From contig NZ_ML769301.1 of assembly GCF_009720385.1 (NCBI RefSeq), positions 62,001-126,000 on the forward strand: DNA of 64,000 nt, read 5' to 3'. A program made the translations under genes and the position numbers. How positions within the stretch are numbered: position 1 is the stretch's first letter; each line of letters starts with the position of its first letter. The stretch comes from Catellatospora vulcania (GTDB taxonomy: Bacteria > Actinomycetota > Actinomycetes > Mycobacteriales > Micromonosporaceae). A model generated the notes under the pieces. That model had not been told where the DNA came from. It searched no databases and saw nothing but the letters and a program-made list of their open reading frames with translations. Positions 8,554 through 16,756 of the stretch are shown here, in pieces.

Positions 8554-9372
8554 TCAGCCGTAGGCCGCGACCCTGGCGGCGAGGGTGTGGTGACGCCGGA
8601 TGCGAAACCCTGGGCGGAAGCCCTCCGTCCAGGGTTTGCGCGGGCCGGCGAAGTGCATGACACGCACGTCCTGCGCAGCGCGCTCCGCCTCGTCCATCGG
8701 CTCCAGCAGGAAACTGGCCATGTTGTTCCAGCGCGGCGGAAGCCGCAGCCAGCGCTGGTACGCGACCAGGTTCAGCGCGTCCTGGTCGGGGAACCGCAAC
8801 CGGTCCGCGTGCTCGATCAGGTAGTCCAGGCAGCGCTCGGTCACCTGCGACTCGCGCCATTTCGCCAGATTCATCAGCATGACCCCGGAGTTGAAGTAGG
8901 GCGCATCGTCCGGGTGCTCCGGGCCCGACCCGGGGATGCCGCCGAAGGCGTCGAAGCGGTCACCGAACGCATCACGCACCGCGGCCAGCGGCACGCCGTC
9001 CAACGGCACCTGCCACAGCGGACTCAGATCCCCGCACACGTGGACGTCGGAGTCCAGGTAGAGCAGGCGGGTCGGCCCGTCGCCGATCAGCTCGGGCAAC
9101 AGCAGGCGAAGGTACATGCCGGGACTGAGCCAGGCCAGCGCGTCGTGCTCGGCGACCGGCAGGGACCGGAACGCGTCACCGGTGGTGAGCAGGTGCAGTC
9201 GCCCCCGCCCGGCGAGCTGGCGCTGCAGCGAGCGTTCGTGCTCCTTGGCGACCTGATCGGTGGTCAGCAGCCAGTAGGTGATGTCGTCGCGTTCCCGGCA
9301 GTCGAGCACCGACTCCAGGGCGACCCGCGCATGCCCGGCGTAGGTCTCGTCGAACGCGAAGGCAATATCCAC
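8554..9372 (-). CDS. Family 8 glycosyltransferase
   Basis: 272 residues from the GTG at 9372. Upstream in-frame starts exist to 9546, but GT8 proteins begin with the first beta strand, here VDIAFAFDETYAGHARVALESVL, and the upstream DNA turns AT-rich. The metal- and donor-binding DxD motif is YLDSDVHVCGDL. FNSGVMLMNLAKW and the closing HFAGPRKPW are GT8 signatures. It should transfer a hexose from a nucleotide sugar in the cytosol; the acceptor is unknown. It diverges from a polyprenyl-sugar-type membrane glycosyltransferase, so both may act on a cell-envelope glycan. Confidence 0.85.
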   Translation of the reverse strand: MDIAFAFDETYAGHARVALESVLDCRERDDITYWLLTTDQVAKEHERSLQRQLAGRGRLHLLTTGDAFRSLPVAEHDALAWLSPGMYLRLLLPELIGDGPTRLLYLDSDVHVCGDLSPLWQVPLDGVPLAAVRDAFGDRFDAFGGIPGSGPEHPDDAPYFNSGVMLMNLAKWRESQVTERCLDYLIEHADRLRFPDQDALNLVAYQRWLRLPPRWNNMASFLLEPMDEAERAAQDVRVMHFAGPRKPWTEGFRPGFRIRRHHTLAARVAAYG

Positions 9373-9560
9373 TCCGGCTGTATAGCAGAACACAACCGCA
9401 GAACTGAATACATCGATCGGAATCTGGCACGCGAAACGTAGAAATATTGCACTGTGTTCGTGGGAAATTGCGCGGCTGCCACACTCCGACCTCATGCGCG
9501 ACTCTCCGCGGGAAGCCTTCTTTGGTCTATTTCGGTGCCTATGCACGATATAACCGTCGT

Positions 9561-11627
9561 GTGGTTATCCCAGCTTCCGCCGGCGCTGCGCCTGCCCGTT
9601 GCCTGCGGCTGGTCGCTGCCGTCTGGCGATCGCCGGCCGACCAACCTCGTTGGGCGCGACCGGCCCTGATGCTGCTCGCGACAGCGGCCACCTTGCTGTA
9701 CGCGTGGGGCCTGTCGCGAAACCCGCTGCACCCCTACTACTCCGCCGCGGTCAGGAGCATGTCGGAGAGCTGGCACGCCTTCGTCTTCGGCGCCCTGGAC
9801 CCCGCAGCCTCCATCACCGTGGACAAGCTGCCTGGCGCATTCATGGTGCAGGCGCTGTCCGCCCGGGTGTTCGGCTTCCACACCTGGTCGCTGATCCTGC
9901 CGCAGGTGGCCGAGAGTGTGGTCACCATCCTCGTGCTCTACCGGGCGGTGCGGCGGTGGCAGGGCCCGGCGGCCGGCATTCTGGCAGCCGGCGCGTATGC
10001 GACGACACCGGTCGTGGCTGTGCTCGCCCGCAGCCAGATCTCCGACACGCTGCTGGTCATGCTGCTGGTGCTGGCCGCCGACGCGTGGACCCGTGCGGTC
10101 GCCGACGGCCGGCTGCGCCACCTGCTGCTGTCCGGGCTGTTCGTCGGACTGGCATTCCAGACGAAGATGGCGCAGGCCTGGGGTGTGCTGCCCGCGCTGG
10201 CCATCGTGTACCTGATCGCCGCCCCGGTGCCGCTGCGCGCCAGGCTCGGCCGGCTCGGCCTCGCCGGCCTGTTCACCGTGGCCGTATCGCTGCTCTACGT
10301 CAGCGCCGTGATGCTCTTTCCCGCCACGTACCGCCCGTACGCGGACGGGTCACCCAACAACTCGCTCTTCTACACGGTGTTCCAGTACAACCTCCTCAGC
10401 CGGTACAGCATCGGCGCCGAGGCCGGACCCGAGCTCGGCGGATCGCCGTTCATGTTCAGCGACGGCGTCGCACCGCAGGTCGGCTGGCTCTACCCGCTGG
10501 CCCTGGCGGGGCTGGCGGCCGGCTTCGTCTGGCGGGGCCGGGCGCCGCGCACCGACCTGGTCCGGGCCGGCTACCTGATGTGGGGCTTGTGGCTGTTCAC
10601 CCACGCGGCGGCGTTCTCCAGCGGTCGGGTGGCACACGAGTTCTATGTCATCGCAGCAGCCCCGGCGATCGCGGCGCTCGCCGGCGGCGGGGCCGTCACG
10701 CTGTGGGCCGCCTGGCGCTGCGGCGGGCGGCGGAGCTGGGCCCTGCCCGCCACCATCGTGTTCACGATGGCCTGGACGATCCACCTTTCGCTGCACTTCC
10801 GCACCTTCCTGCCCTGGCTCGCAGCATCCGCCGCAGTGCTCGCCGTGCCGGCCGTCGCCGGGCTGGTCGCCGTGCCGCCCCTGCGGGCCCGCTACCGGCG
10901 GCTCGGTTTGGCGGCCGGCATCAGGCGCAGCGTCCGGATCGCCGCCGTCAGCACCGTTTTCGGTGTCGTCGCATGCGTGATCACACCAGCCGGCTGGGCG
11001 GCGTCCAGCGTCGACAGCGCGTACCGGGGGAGCGGGGCCGATCCGGCAGCCGGCCCGCGCACCGACTCCGGGACAGGCGGCCCTCCTGGCCTCATCGCCC
11101 GCCTCCCCGGGTCCGGAGGGCTCTACGGCGAGGGGTCCGGCGCCGGATCAGACCCGGACACGCCGACCGGAATGCCGCCTGTGGGCGGGTCCGCTAGCGC
11201 GGACGGGCCCGCGCCCGCGAGCCCGTCCGGGGACGGCGGCTTCGCTCCGAACGTCAGCGACACACCCGGCGAAGACACCAGAGCGCTGCTGAAATACCTG
11301 AAGAGCAGCCAGCCCGGCCGCACCTACCTGTTCGCCGCCCAAGGCCTGCAGGCCCTGCCGTACCTCCGCGCGGGCGCATCGGTCCTGCCGCTGGGCGGTT
11401 TCTCCGGCCGGGTGCCGTTCCCCACCGTCGACCGCCTCGAACAGCTCATCACCGCCGGCGAGCTGCGGTACGTCCTGATCGGCGGAGGCGTGCCTTTCAA
11501 CAGGTTCGCGGCCGGCGACCGCGGCGGTGGCGAAGGCAACGCCACTGCCGTCGCGACCTGGGTCACCGCCCACTGCGTCGCCATCGACGCGAACGGCACG
11601 CAGGTCCACGACTGCGCGACTCGCTGA
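9561..11627 (+). CDS. GT39-type membrane glycosyltransferase (ArnT/YkcB-like)
   Basis: About 688 residues from the GTG at 9561; the start is uncertain because in-frame starts continue up to 9447 and none has a strong ribosome site. The first loop carries NPLHPYYSAAVRSMSESW and ITVDKLPGAF, which match the family of dolichyl/polyprenyl-phosphate-sugar mannosyltransferase-like proteins. About ten or more hydrophobic segments follow to residue ~480. A Gly/Pro/Ser-rich extracytoplasmic linker and a soluble C-terminal domain (LKYLKSSQPGRTYLFAAQG, LGGFSGRVPFPT) end the protein. Expected to transfer a sugar from a lipid carrier outside the membrane. A hairpin follows the stop. Confidence 0.88.
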   Translation: MVIPASAGAAPARCLRLVAAVWRSPADQPRWARPALMLLATAATLLYAWGLSRNPLHPYYSAAVRSMSESWHAFVFGALDPAASITVDKLPGAFMVQALSARVFGFHTWSLILPQVAESVVTILVLYRAVRRWQGPAAGILAAGAYATTPVVAVLARSQISDTLLVMLLVLAADAWTRAVADGRLRHLLLSGLFVGLAFQTKMAQAWGVLPALAIVYLIAAPVPLRARLGRLGLAGLFTVAVSLLYVSAVMLFPATYRPYADGSPNNSLFYTVFQYNLLSRYSIGAEAGPELGGSPFMFSDGVAPQVGWLYPLALAGLAAGFVWRGRAPRTDLVRAGYLMWGLWLFTHAAAFSSGRVAHEFYVIAAAPAIAALAGGGAVTLWAAWRCGGRRSWALPATIVFTMAWTIHLSLHFRTFLPWLAASAAVLAVPAVAGLVAVPPLRARYRRLGLAAGIRRSVRIAAVSTVFGVVACVITPAGWAASSVDSAYRGSGADPAAGPRTDSGTGGPPGLIARLPGSGGLYGEGSGAGSDPDTPTGMPPVGGSASADGPAPASPSGDGGFAPNVSDTPGEDTRALLKYLKSSQPGRTYLFAAQGLQALPYLRAGASVLPLGGFSGRVPFPTVDRLEQLITAGELRYVLIGGGVPFNRFAAGDRGGGEGNATAVATWVTAHCVAIDANGTQVHDCATR

Positions 11628-11653
11628 GCCAGGCCGAGCGCTCCGAAATGCAG

Positions 11654-11690
11654 GACGCCCCGCAGGGCCGTTCACCGCTGCGGGGCGCCT
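11654..11690 (+). terminator. Hairpin terminator after the GT39 gene
   Basis: GACGCCCCGCAG at 11654-11665 pairs, with one mismatch, with CTGCGGGGCGCC beginning at 11678. Confidence 0.65.
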
Positions 11691-11868
11691 CGGCAAGGGT
11701 GAAAGTGCGGTCGATGTGGATGCCGAGATCGTCCCGACCGGCCCGCTGTCGGCCCACCGATGTAGTGTCATGGCAGCTCATGAGCGGGCCTGGGCATGTC
11801 GAAGGAGAGGGCGGGATGCGCCACCCCGCGATGCCTCGGACCGCGTGACCGGAGGAGTCGATGCTGGG

Positions 11869-12825
11869 ATGACGGCCAAGCGACCGATGCCCACACAGGA
11901 CGACGTACTCGGGTACTTCGACACGCTGTCGAACTGGGGGCGGTGGGGCGGCGAGGACGAACTCGGGACGCTGAACCACATCACCGACGACGTCCGGCTG
12001 GCGGCGGCGCGGGCCGTGCGCCACGGCAGGAGCGTGTCGTGCGCATGGGAGGTCGCCGTGCCGGAAGACATGGAGCGGTCGACGACGACATGCCCGTGCG
12101 CGGCCGACATGCCCGGTGCCGAGAACATGCCGGTGGCCGCGTTCCACGCCGACCGGCGCTGGGGCTTCTCGTCCGAGCAGCTCGGCATCGCGTTCCACGG
12201 CAACACCATCACCCACGTCGACTCGCCGTGCCACATCTTCTGGGACGGCACGATGTACAACGGGCGGTCGCACTCGTTGGTCGACGGCGCGACAGGCTCG
12301 GCGTGGGCGGCCGTCACGGCGGCGGCGAACGGCATCATCACGCGTGGTGTCCTGCTGGACATCGCGGGGGTCCGGGACGTGCCCTGGTTGGAGCCGGGGC
12401 AGGGGGTGTTTCCCGAAGATCTCGAGGAGGCCGAGCGTCGCCAAGGTGTCCGGGTGCGACCCGGCGACGCGGTGCTCCTGCGCACCGGCTACGGCCGCTT
12501 CCGGCACGAGAACGGTGCGGCCGGCGGTTTCACGCAGGCCGGCTGGCACGCTTCCTGCCTGCCCTGGCTGCATGAACGCCAGGTCGCGCTGATCGGCGCC
12601 GACACCCCCCAGGACGTCCAGCCGTCGGGGTACCCGGACGTCCTGATGCCGGTTCACGCCGTGAGCCTCGTCGCCATGGGCCTGTGGATGCTCGACAACT
12701 GTGACCTGGAGCAGTGCGCGAAGACGGCCGCCGAGCTCGGCCAATGGGACTTCCACCTCGCAGTCGCGCCGGTCCGCTTCGCCGGTACGTCCGGCAGCCC
12801 GGTCAACCCGATCGCCACGTTCTGA
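11869..12825 (+). CDS. Cyclase-family protein (kynurenine-formamidase-like fold)
   Basis: 318 residues. The ATG at 11869 has GGAGGAG eleven bases upstream. The sequence LGTLNHITDDVRLAAARAV and the metal-binding motif FHGNTITHVDSPCHIFWDG (H-G-x-T-x-H-x-D-x-P-x-H type) place it in the cyclase family PF04199, whose members are metal-dependent amidases or hydrolases. RPGDAVLLRTGYGRF and IGADTPQDVQPSG are also typical. It is cytoplasmic, with no signal peptide. No pathway neighbours identify the substrate. Confidence 0.88.
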   Translation: MTAKRPMPTQDDVLGYFDTLSNWGRWGGEDELGTLNHITDDVRLAAARAVRHGRSVSCAWEVAVPEDMERSTTTCPCAADMPGAENMPVAAFHADRRWGFSSEQLGIAFHGNTITHVDSPCHIFWDGTMYNGRSHSLVDGATGSAWAAVTAAANGIITRGVLLDIAGVRDVPWLEPGQGVFPEDLEEAERRQGVRVRPGDAVLLRTGYGRFRHENGAAGGFTQAGWHASCLPWLHERQVALIGADTPQDVQPSGYPDVLMPVHAVSLVAMGLWMLDNCDLEQCAKTAAELGQWDFHLAVAPVRFAGTSGSPVNPIATF

Positions 12826-12829
12826 CCGC

Positions 12830-12871
12830 GGCACGTCCGCCCGGCCGAAGACAGGCGGTGCTGGACGTGCC
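12830..12871 (+). terminator. Weak hairpin after the cyclase gene
   Basis: GGCACGTCC at 12830-12838 pairs with GGACGTGCC at 12863-12871 around a partly paired loop. Confidence 0.35.
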
Positions 12872-12934
12872 GGCCAGGGCCGCCCGCTCAGGTCAGCCCT
12901 CGACTCCGTCGTGCCAGGTCGGTACCGTGCCCGC

Positions 12935-13243
12935 GTGGGTATCCACCTGGTCGACATCGGGCCTGACAGCTGGGCCCAGGACGAGATCACGTCCGGCATC
13001 CGCGTACTGCTCGACCGTGCCCTCGCCGAGCGCGGCCTCGGCCCCTACCCCGGGCCGCCGCGCGAGGCTCCGCCGGAGGAGAGCTTCGAGGAGAAGATCT
13101 CTCCGACCCCGTTCAACGGGCGGTCGCGCACGCCGCCCTGTCTGTGCGCGACCTCGCCGGCCACCGGCGCCCACGGCGTGAGAAACCAGGCGGTCGTGCC
13201 CTCAGTGTCGGCGAGGCGGGTCAGGAGGCGGTCCCGGCTTTGA
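12935..13243 (+). pseudogene. Hypothetical gene, possibly frameshifted remnant
   Basis: From the GTG at 12935 the frame reads VGIHLVDIGPDSWAQDEIT ... LAERGLGPYPGPPREAP, which has the codon bias and composition of a real protein for about 55 residues. After FEEK (near 13097) the frame becomes Arg/Thr/Pro-rich noise. The next frame instead reads DLSDPVQRAVAHAALSVRDLAGH, again protein-like, suggesting a one-base indel. As it stands the ORF runs 23 bp into the end of the tetR-like gene on the other strand. No family was recognised. Confidence 0.35.
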
Positions 13244-13853
13244 CCGCGGCGCCCGCGATGACCACCTCCAGGCAGTCGCGGAACAGGTCGTCCACGGTGC
13301 GGCCAGGGCGGAAGTACTCGGTGATCGCGGCCACCGCGGTCGGGTGCCGTTCGGTGAACGCGGTCAGGTCGAAGTCTTTCAGCGCCTCGGCGTCCGGGCG
13401 GGGGGACTGTTCTTCGAGCACGTGGCCGACCGTGAAGCGCTCGACGGTCAGGACGATCACGCGGGCTTCTCGCAGCGGCAGGCCGCGCGCCACCAGGGTG
13501 CTCATCGCCAGTTCGGAGATCGCTGCCATGGTGGCGGAGAGCTGGGCGGCGGAGATGACCCGGGCGCCGTCGGGATGGGCGAGCAGCGCCCGGCGCAGCC
13601 GCTCGGCGAGGCCGCTCAGCCAGTCCGGCCAGTGTTGATCCGGCTCGGGCGGCGACAGGTCGCCGAACTCCTGGTCGAGGATCGCGTCGGCGATCGCGGT
13701 GACCAGCGCCGCCTTGTTGGGCAGATGCCAGTAGAGGGTCGGCGATCGCACGCCCAGCCGCGCGGCGAGTCTGCGCGTCGTCACGCCGTCGAGACCCTCG
13801 GCGTCCAGCAGGGCGACGGCCTCGGCGACGATCCGCTGTCGGTCCAGTGCCAA
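13221..13853 (-). CDS. TetR-family regulator of the classical tetracycline-repressor type
   Basis: 210 residues from the TTG at 13853, which has GGGAGG seven bases upstream and aligns with the N-terminus of Tn10 TetR; a GTG at 13874 would start inside the operator. The helix-turn-helix is GVTTRRLAARLGVRSPTLYW, very close to classical TetR, and the core keeps HPDGARV and FTVGHVLEEQ as in the TetR_C domain. It lies head-to-head with an 81-residue ORF, with two tet-operator-like palindromes between them, so autorepression and control of that ORF are expected. The ligand is not necessarily tetracycline. No efflux pump or TetX-type gene is adjacent. Confidence 0.9.
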   Translation of the reverse strand: MALDRQRIVAEAVALLDAEGLDGVTTRRLAARLGVRSPTLYWHLPNKAALVTAIADAILDQEFGDLSPPEPDQHWPDWLSGLAERLRRALLAHPDGARVISAAQLSATMAAISELAMSTLVARGLPLREARVIVLTVERFTVGHVLEEQSPRPDAEALKDFDLTAFTERHPTAVAAITEYFRPGRTVDDLFRDCLEVVIAGAAVKAGTAS

Positions 13854-13872
13854 CTCACTACCTCCCTTGGGC

Positions 13873-13891
13873 ACTCTATCAGTGCTAGAGT
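13873..13891. promoter_or_regulatory. tetO-like operator 1
   Basis: ACTCTATCAGTGCTAGAGT is a 19-bp palindrome with one mismatched pair and closely matches the Tn10 tetO1/tetO2 consensus. It starts 20 bp upstream of the TetR start codon, where binding would block the regulator's own transcription. Confidence 0.8.
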
Positions 13892-13912
13892 CTCTCTATC
13901 ACTGATAGAGAG
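13892..13912. promoter_or_regulatory. tetO-like operator 2 (perfect palindrome)
   Basis: The core TCTCTATCACTGATAGAGA (13893-13911) is a perfect palindrome around a single central base and extends one pair further on each side. It differs from Tn10 tetO2 at two of 19 positions, one being the centre. It directly abuts operator 1 and lies just before the ATG of the rightward ORF. Confidence 0.85.
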
Positions 13913-13921
13913 GGAGATGGG

Positions 13922-14167
13922 ATGACGGACAAACACTCGTTCCGCGGCCTGCTGCACCGGGCGACACATCGCATTCCGGGAGTCCCCGCGCACGCCGAGC
14001 GGCCGGCCGGGCACCAGGGCACGGCGGTCCAGGGCCGCGCGCGCCGCCGCGGCGTCGCCTCTCACCCTTCGCCGGACCACCGGAGGAACCACTCGTCCGG
14101 CCGTCCTCCCCGGTTCATGCCGGCCTGGCAGCGCCGGGTCGCGGCGTTCTTCGGCCGGGAGCTGTGA
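13922..14167 (+). CDS. 81-residue hypothetical protein under tet-operator control
   Basis: The ATG follows GAGAGGGAG at a usable distance and sits 10 bp after the perfect tet-like operator. The product is very basic (His/Arg-rich, e.g. GRARRRGVASHPSPDHRRNH) and ends in a possible amphipathic helix, MPAWQRRVAAFFGREL. Third codon positions are mostly G or C, which supports translation. No known family is recognised. It may be a real small protein or what is left after the original TetR target was lost; the downstream DNA to 14320 contains nothing convincing. Confidence 0.45.
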   Translation: MTDKHSFRGLLHRATHRIPGVPAHAERPAGHQGTAVQGRARRRGVASHPSPDHRRNHSSGRPPRFMPAWQRRVAAFFGREL

Positions 14168-14321
14168 TCAAGGCGGCGGTGCCGCGGGAGATCGGTGGCA
14201 TCCTCGCCACGAGGACTCCCGGGTCCGCAGCCGGTGACGACGAGGTGGTCATTCGGCTTCCAGCAGGTCGAAGCCACCCCGTCGCCGCCCTCACCGCGCC
14301 GATCTCAGGAGATCGCAGGCG

Positions 14322-14749
14322 CTAGGACGTCTTGACGTAGACGTCGTGCGCGGCCTGCACGTAGTAGATGTTGGTGAAGGTGACCTGCACGAAGCAGGTG
14401 CTGCCGAAGCTCTCACAGTTGGTCTGCGGGACCCCGCCGTTGATCATGCCGGTGGCCTTGACCTTGCCCGCGTCGGCGGCGGTGACGACGAAGACCGGCC
14501 CGCCGCTGCCACCAGGCCGACCGCCGGCCTGCCCTGCTGCTGAGTCGCCAGCGACGAGCGCACCACGATCCCGCTCGGCGCGAGCACGTGCTCGAAGCTG
14601 GTGAGGTTGATGACGACGTCGCAGTGCGCGCCCGTCGCCGCCCCGGACGTGCAGACGTACTGGCCGGGCAGGTTGCCGATCACGCCGACGACGGGCTTGG
14701 AGAACTCCCCGACCCCGACGCCGCCGTCGTACCGTCAAGACGCACCTCG
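14322..14749 (-). pseudogene. C-terminal remnant of a secreted S1-type serine protease
   Basis: Reading leftward, one frame gives [20 protein letters not shown], then [19 protein letters not shown] and LAPSGIVVRSSLATQQQGRP, which match the C-terminal half of actinobacterial trypsin-like proteases. Near 14500 the frame must shift to continue with GGSGGPVFVVTAADAGKVKA up to AHDVYVKTS. In that second part the nucleophile motif is GGSGGPV rather than GDSGGPV. The 5' half, with catalytic His and Asp, is missing, and the reading runs straight into a LuxR remnant on the other strand. Related intact proteases lie at 18219-19451 and 40480-41757. Confidence 0.75.
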
Positions 14750-14886
14750 GCCGGGTGCTGATGAAGCTCGGGCTGCGCGACCGCGCCCAGGCGGTGGCGC
14801 TGGCCTACCAGAGCGGCCTGGTCGTGCCCGGCACGGTTCCGAGCCCCGACCCGGCGCCTGGTCAATTCCGTGGCCTTCCGTATTGA
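14725..14886 (+). pseudogene. C-terminal remnant of a LuxR/NarL-type regulator
   Basis: The frame reads [20 protein letters not shown] followed by [14 protein letters not shown], the recognition helix and end of a LuxR-type helix-turn-helix, and then stops at 14884-14886. Everything upstream is missing; the sequence instead joins the broken protease on the opposite strand at about 14725-14749. Confidence 0.75.
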
Positions 14887-14952
14887 CGGCCGGGCGCCCC
14901 GCCGGACCGGTTCAGTCCCGCCCGGCTGGTGGCACCTGCCTGCTCGCTTGAG

Positions 14953-14969
14953 CTTGACACGGTGACAAG
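14953..14969. promoter_or_regulatory. MerR-type operator candidate
   Basis: CTTGACACGGTGACAAG is a 17-bp inverted repeat with one symmetric mismatch pair and an odd centre, and it includes a TTGACA -35-like hexamer. It lies 28 bp before the start of the HEAT gene that heads a two-gene unit ending in a MerR-type regulator. MerR proteins typically bind dyads at such promoters. Confidence 0.55.
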
Positions 14970-14996
14970 GTCTTCACTGCGGCGTAGGAGGTGGCC

Positions 14997-15665
14997 ATGA
15001 CCACGCAGGAGCAGGACACCAATCTGAGGCAGGCCCTCCGGGGGCTGGCGCACCGCGACCCGTCGGTCAGGCTGCGGGCGGCGCTGGCGGTCGGCACGAC
15101 CCCCGACGCGCGATCCGTCGCCAAGCTCATCGAGCGTTGCGCCGTCGAACCCGAGTTCTACGTACGCGAGATGCTCACCTGGGCGCTCACCCGCCAGCCG
15201 CCGCCGGTCACGGTCCCGATTCTCGTCGATGAACTCCGCTCGGAGTATGCGCAGGCGCGCAGCCAGGCCCTGCACACGCTCTCCAAGATCGGGGACCGGC
15301 GGGCCTGGCCGGCGATCACCCGGGCGCTGCTGACCGACCCCGACGACACGGTGGCGCAGAGCGCCTGGCGAGCTGCCGTGGTGCTGGTGCCCGAAGGGGG
15401 ACAATCCGAGTTGGCGGCCGTCCTGGCGACGCAACTCGGGCGCGGCGGGCGCGAGACGCAGCTGAGCCTCAGCCGTGCGCTGATCGCGCTCGGCGAGGTG
15501 ATCATGCCGATCGTGCACGCCGCGAGCACGGACCGTGACTCCGGTGTACGCCGGCATGCGCTCGCCACGCGACAGCTGTGGCTCGACCCGGACGCCGGCT
15601 TCCAGCTCGCTGTCGAGCAGGCGAAACGTGTCGCGGCCCTGGGCGCGGCGGGGGAGAAGGGATGA
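14997..15665 (+). CDS. HEAT-repeat protein
   Basis: 222 residues. The ATG at 14997 is favoured by AGGAG six bases upstream. The whole protein is made of alpha-helical HEAT-like repeats, e.g. HRDPSVRLRAALAVGTTPD, SEYAQARSQALHTLSKIGD and RDSGVRRHALATRQLW. Such scaffolds bind proteins or nucleic acids; there are no catalytic motifs. Only six bases separate its stop from the start of a MerR regulator that itself carries HEAT repeats, so the two are probably co-translated and may interact directly. Confidence 0.85.
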   Translation: MTTQEQDTNLRQALRGLAHRDPSVRLRAALAVGTTPDARSVAKLIERCAVEPEFYVREMLTWALTRQPPPVTVPILVDELRSEYAQARSQALHTLSKIGDRRAWPAITRALLTDPDDTVAQSAWRAAVVLVPEGGQSELAAVLATQLGRGGRETQLSLSRALIALGEVIMPIVHAASTDRDSGVRRHALATRQLWLDPDAGFQLAVEQAKRVAALGAAGEKG

Positions 15666-15671
15666 CCGGCA

Positions 15672-16691
15672 GTGCTGATCGGTGAGGTGGCCCGGCGATC
15701 CGGGGTCAGCGCCCGCATGCTCCGCCACTACGACTCGCTGGGCCTGGTGCGGCCGACCGAGCGCAGCGGCACCGGCTATCGGGAGTACTCCGCCGACGAC
15801 ATCCGGCGGATCTTCCACATCGAGAGCCTGCGGTCACTCGGACTGTCGCTGCGTGAGGTCGGGCGCGCCCTCGACGATCCCGACTTCACGCCCGCAAGCC
15901 TCGTCGACGACCTCGTCCGGCAGACGCTCGACCGCATCGCGAACGAGACGGAACTGCTCACCCGGCTGCGCCGGATCGGCGCCGCGGAGCCCAGCGGCTG
16001 GGACGACGTCCTGCAGATCGTCGCACTGCTGCAGGCGCTGGGCTCGGACAGCGCCGGCAGGCGCCAGCGCGCGGCGCTGTCCTCGGCAGCAGGGGACCCC
16101 ATGCCGGTGGAGGCACTGGTCGAGGCGGCGCTGAGCGAGGACGACCCGAACGTGGCCGGAGCCCTGCGCTGGGCGCTGGCCCGGTCGGGCGACGGCGGCC
16201 TGGCGCTGCTGGCGCAAGGCCTCGGCGCGGCAGAAGCCGCGGTGCGCAAGCGTGCCGTCCAAGCCATCGCCGCGATCGGCAACGATGCCGCGAACACCCT
16301 GCTGCACGACGCGCTCACGAACGCCGACATCGTGGTCCGCAGGTATGCGGCCCTGGCGCTCGGACCGCACGGTGTGGCGGACACCATCCCGACGCTCATT
16401 GACATGGTCGTGGCGGAGGTGAACGACGTCGACGCGGCCGACGCCCTGAGCGCCCTGGCCGGCGACCCGGCCTGCGCGGATCGGATCGCCGCCGGGCTCG
16501 TCGCCCACCTCGACTCCGGTGCCGCAGACTCGTCGGCGCGCCGACGGCTGACCCAGGCGCTCGCCGGCATCCCCGGGAGCGCCGCCTCCCGCGCGCTGGC
16601 GGAGCTGGCACAGGACGAGGACCGTGGCGTTGCGCTGACTGCGGCGTACATCATCCGGCTGCGCGACGCGGGTGACAGTGGCGGACGCTGA
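15672..16691 (+). CDS. MerR-family regulator fused to HEAT repeats
   Basis: 339 residues, much longer than a plain MerR protein. Residues 1-70 are the winged helix-turn-helix (LIGEVARRSGVSARMLRHYD, GYREYSADDIRRI), followed by the dimerisation helix to about 115. From about 120 to the end are HEAT-type repeats (EDDPNVAGALRWALARSGD, AEAAVRKRAVQAIAAIGND, ADIVVRRYAALALGPHG). The GTG start follows the upstream stop by six bases. The HEAT part probably replaces the usual small-molecule effector domain with a protein-binding surface. Cytoplasmic DNA-binding role. Confidence 0.88.
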   Translation: MLIGEVARRSGVSARMLRHYDSLGLVRPTERSGTGYREYSADDIRRIFHIESLRSLGLSLREVGRALDDPDFTPASLVDDLVRQTLDRIANETELLTRLRRIGAAEPSGWDDVLQIVALLQALGSDSAGRRQRAALSSAAGDPMPVEALVEAALSEDDPNVAGALRWALARSGDGGLALLAQGLGAAEAAVRKRAVQAIAAIGNDAANTLLHDALTNADIVVRRYAALALGPHGVADTIPTLIDMVVAEVNDVDAADALSALAGDPACADRIAAGLVAHLDSGAADSSARRRLTQALAGIPGSAASRALAELAQDEDRGVALTAAYIIRLRDAGDSGGR

Positions 16692-16756
16692 TCCGCGGCG
16701 GGCGGGTCGGCGCCTCGGCGGCGGTTGTGGACCGCCCCCGGTGGAGCCGGCCGGTG

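Noticed and set aside
9447-9560. Upstream in-frame starts for the GT39 gene
   Set aside because: They add sequence without family similarity and overlap the divergent GT8 promoter region; a start at 9561 is preferred but uncertain.
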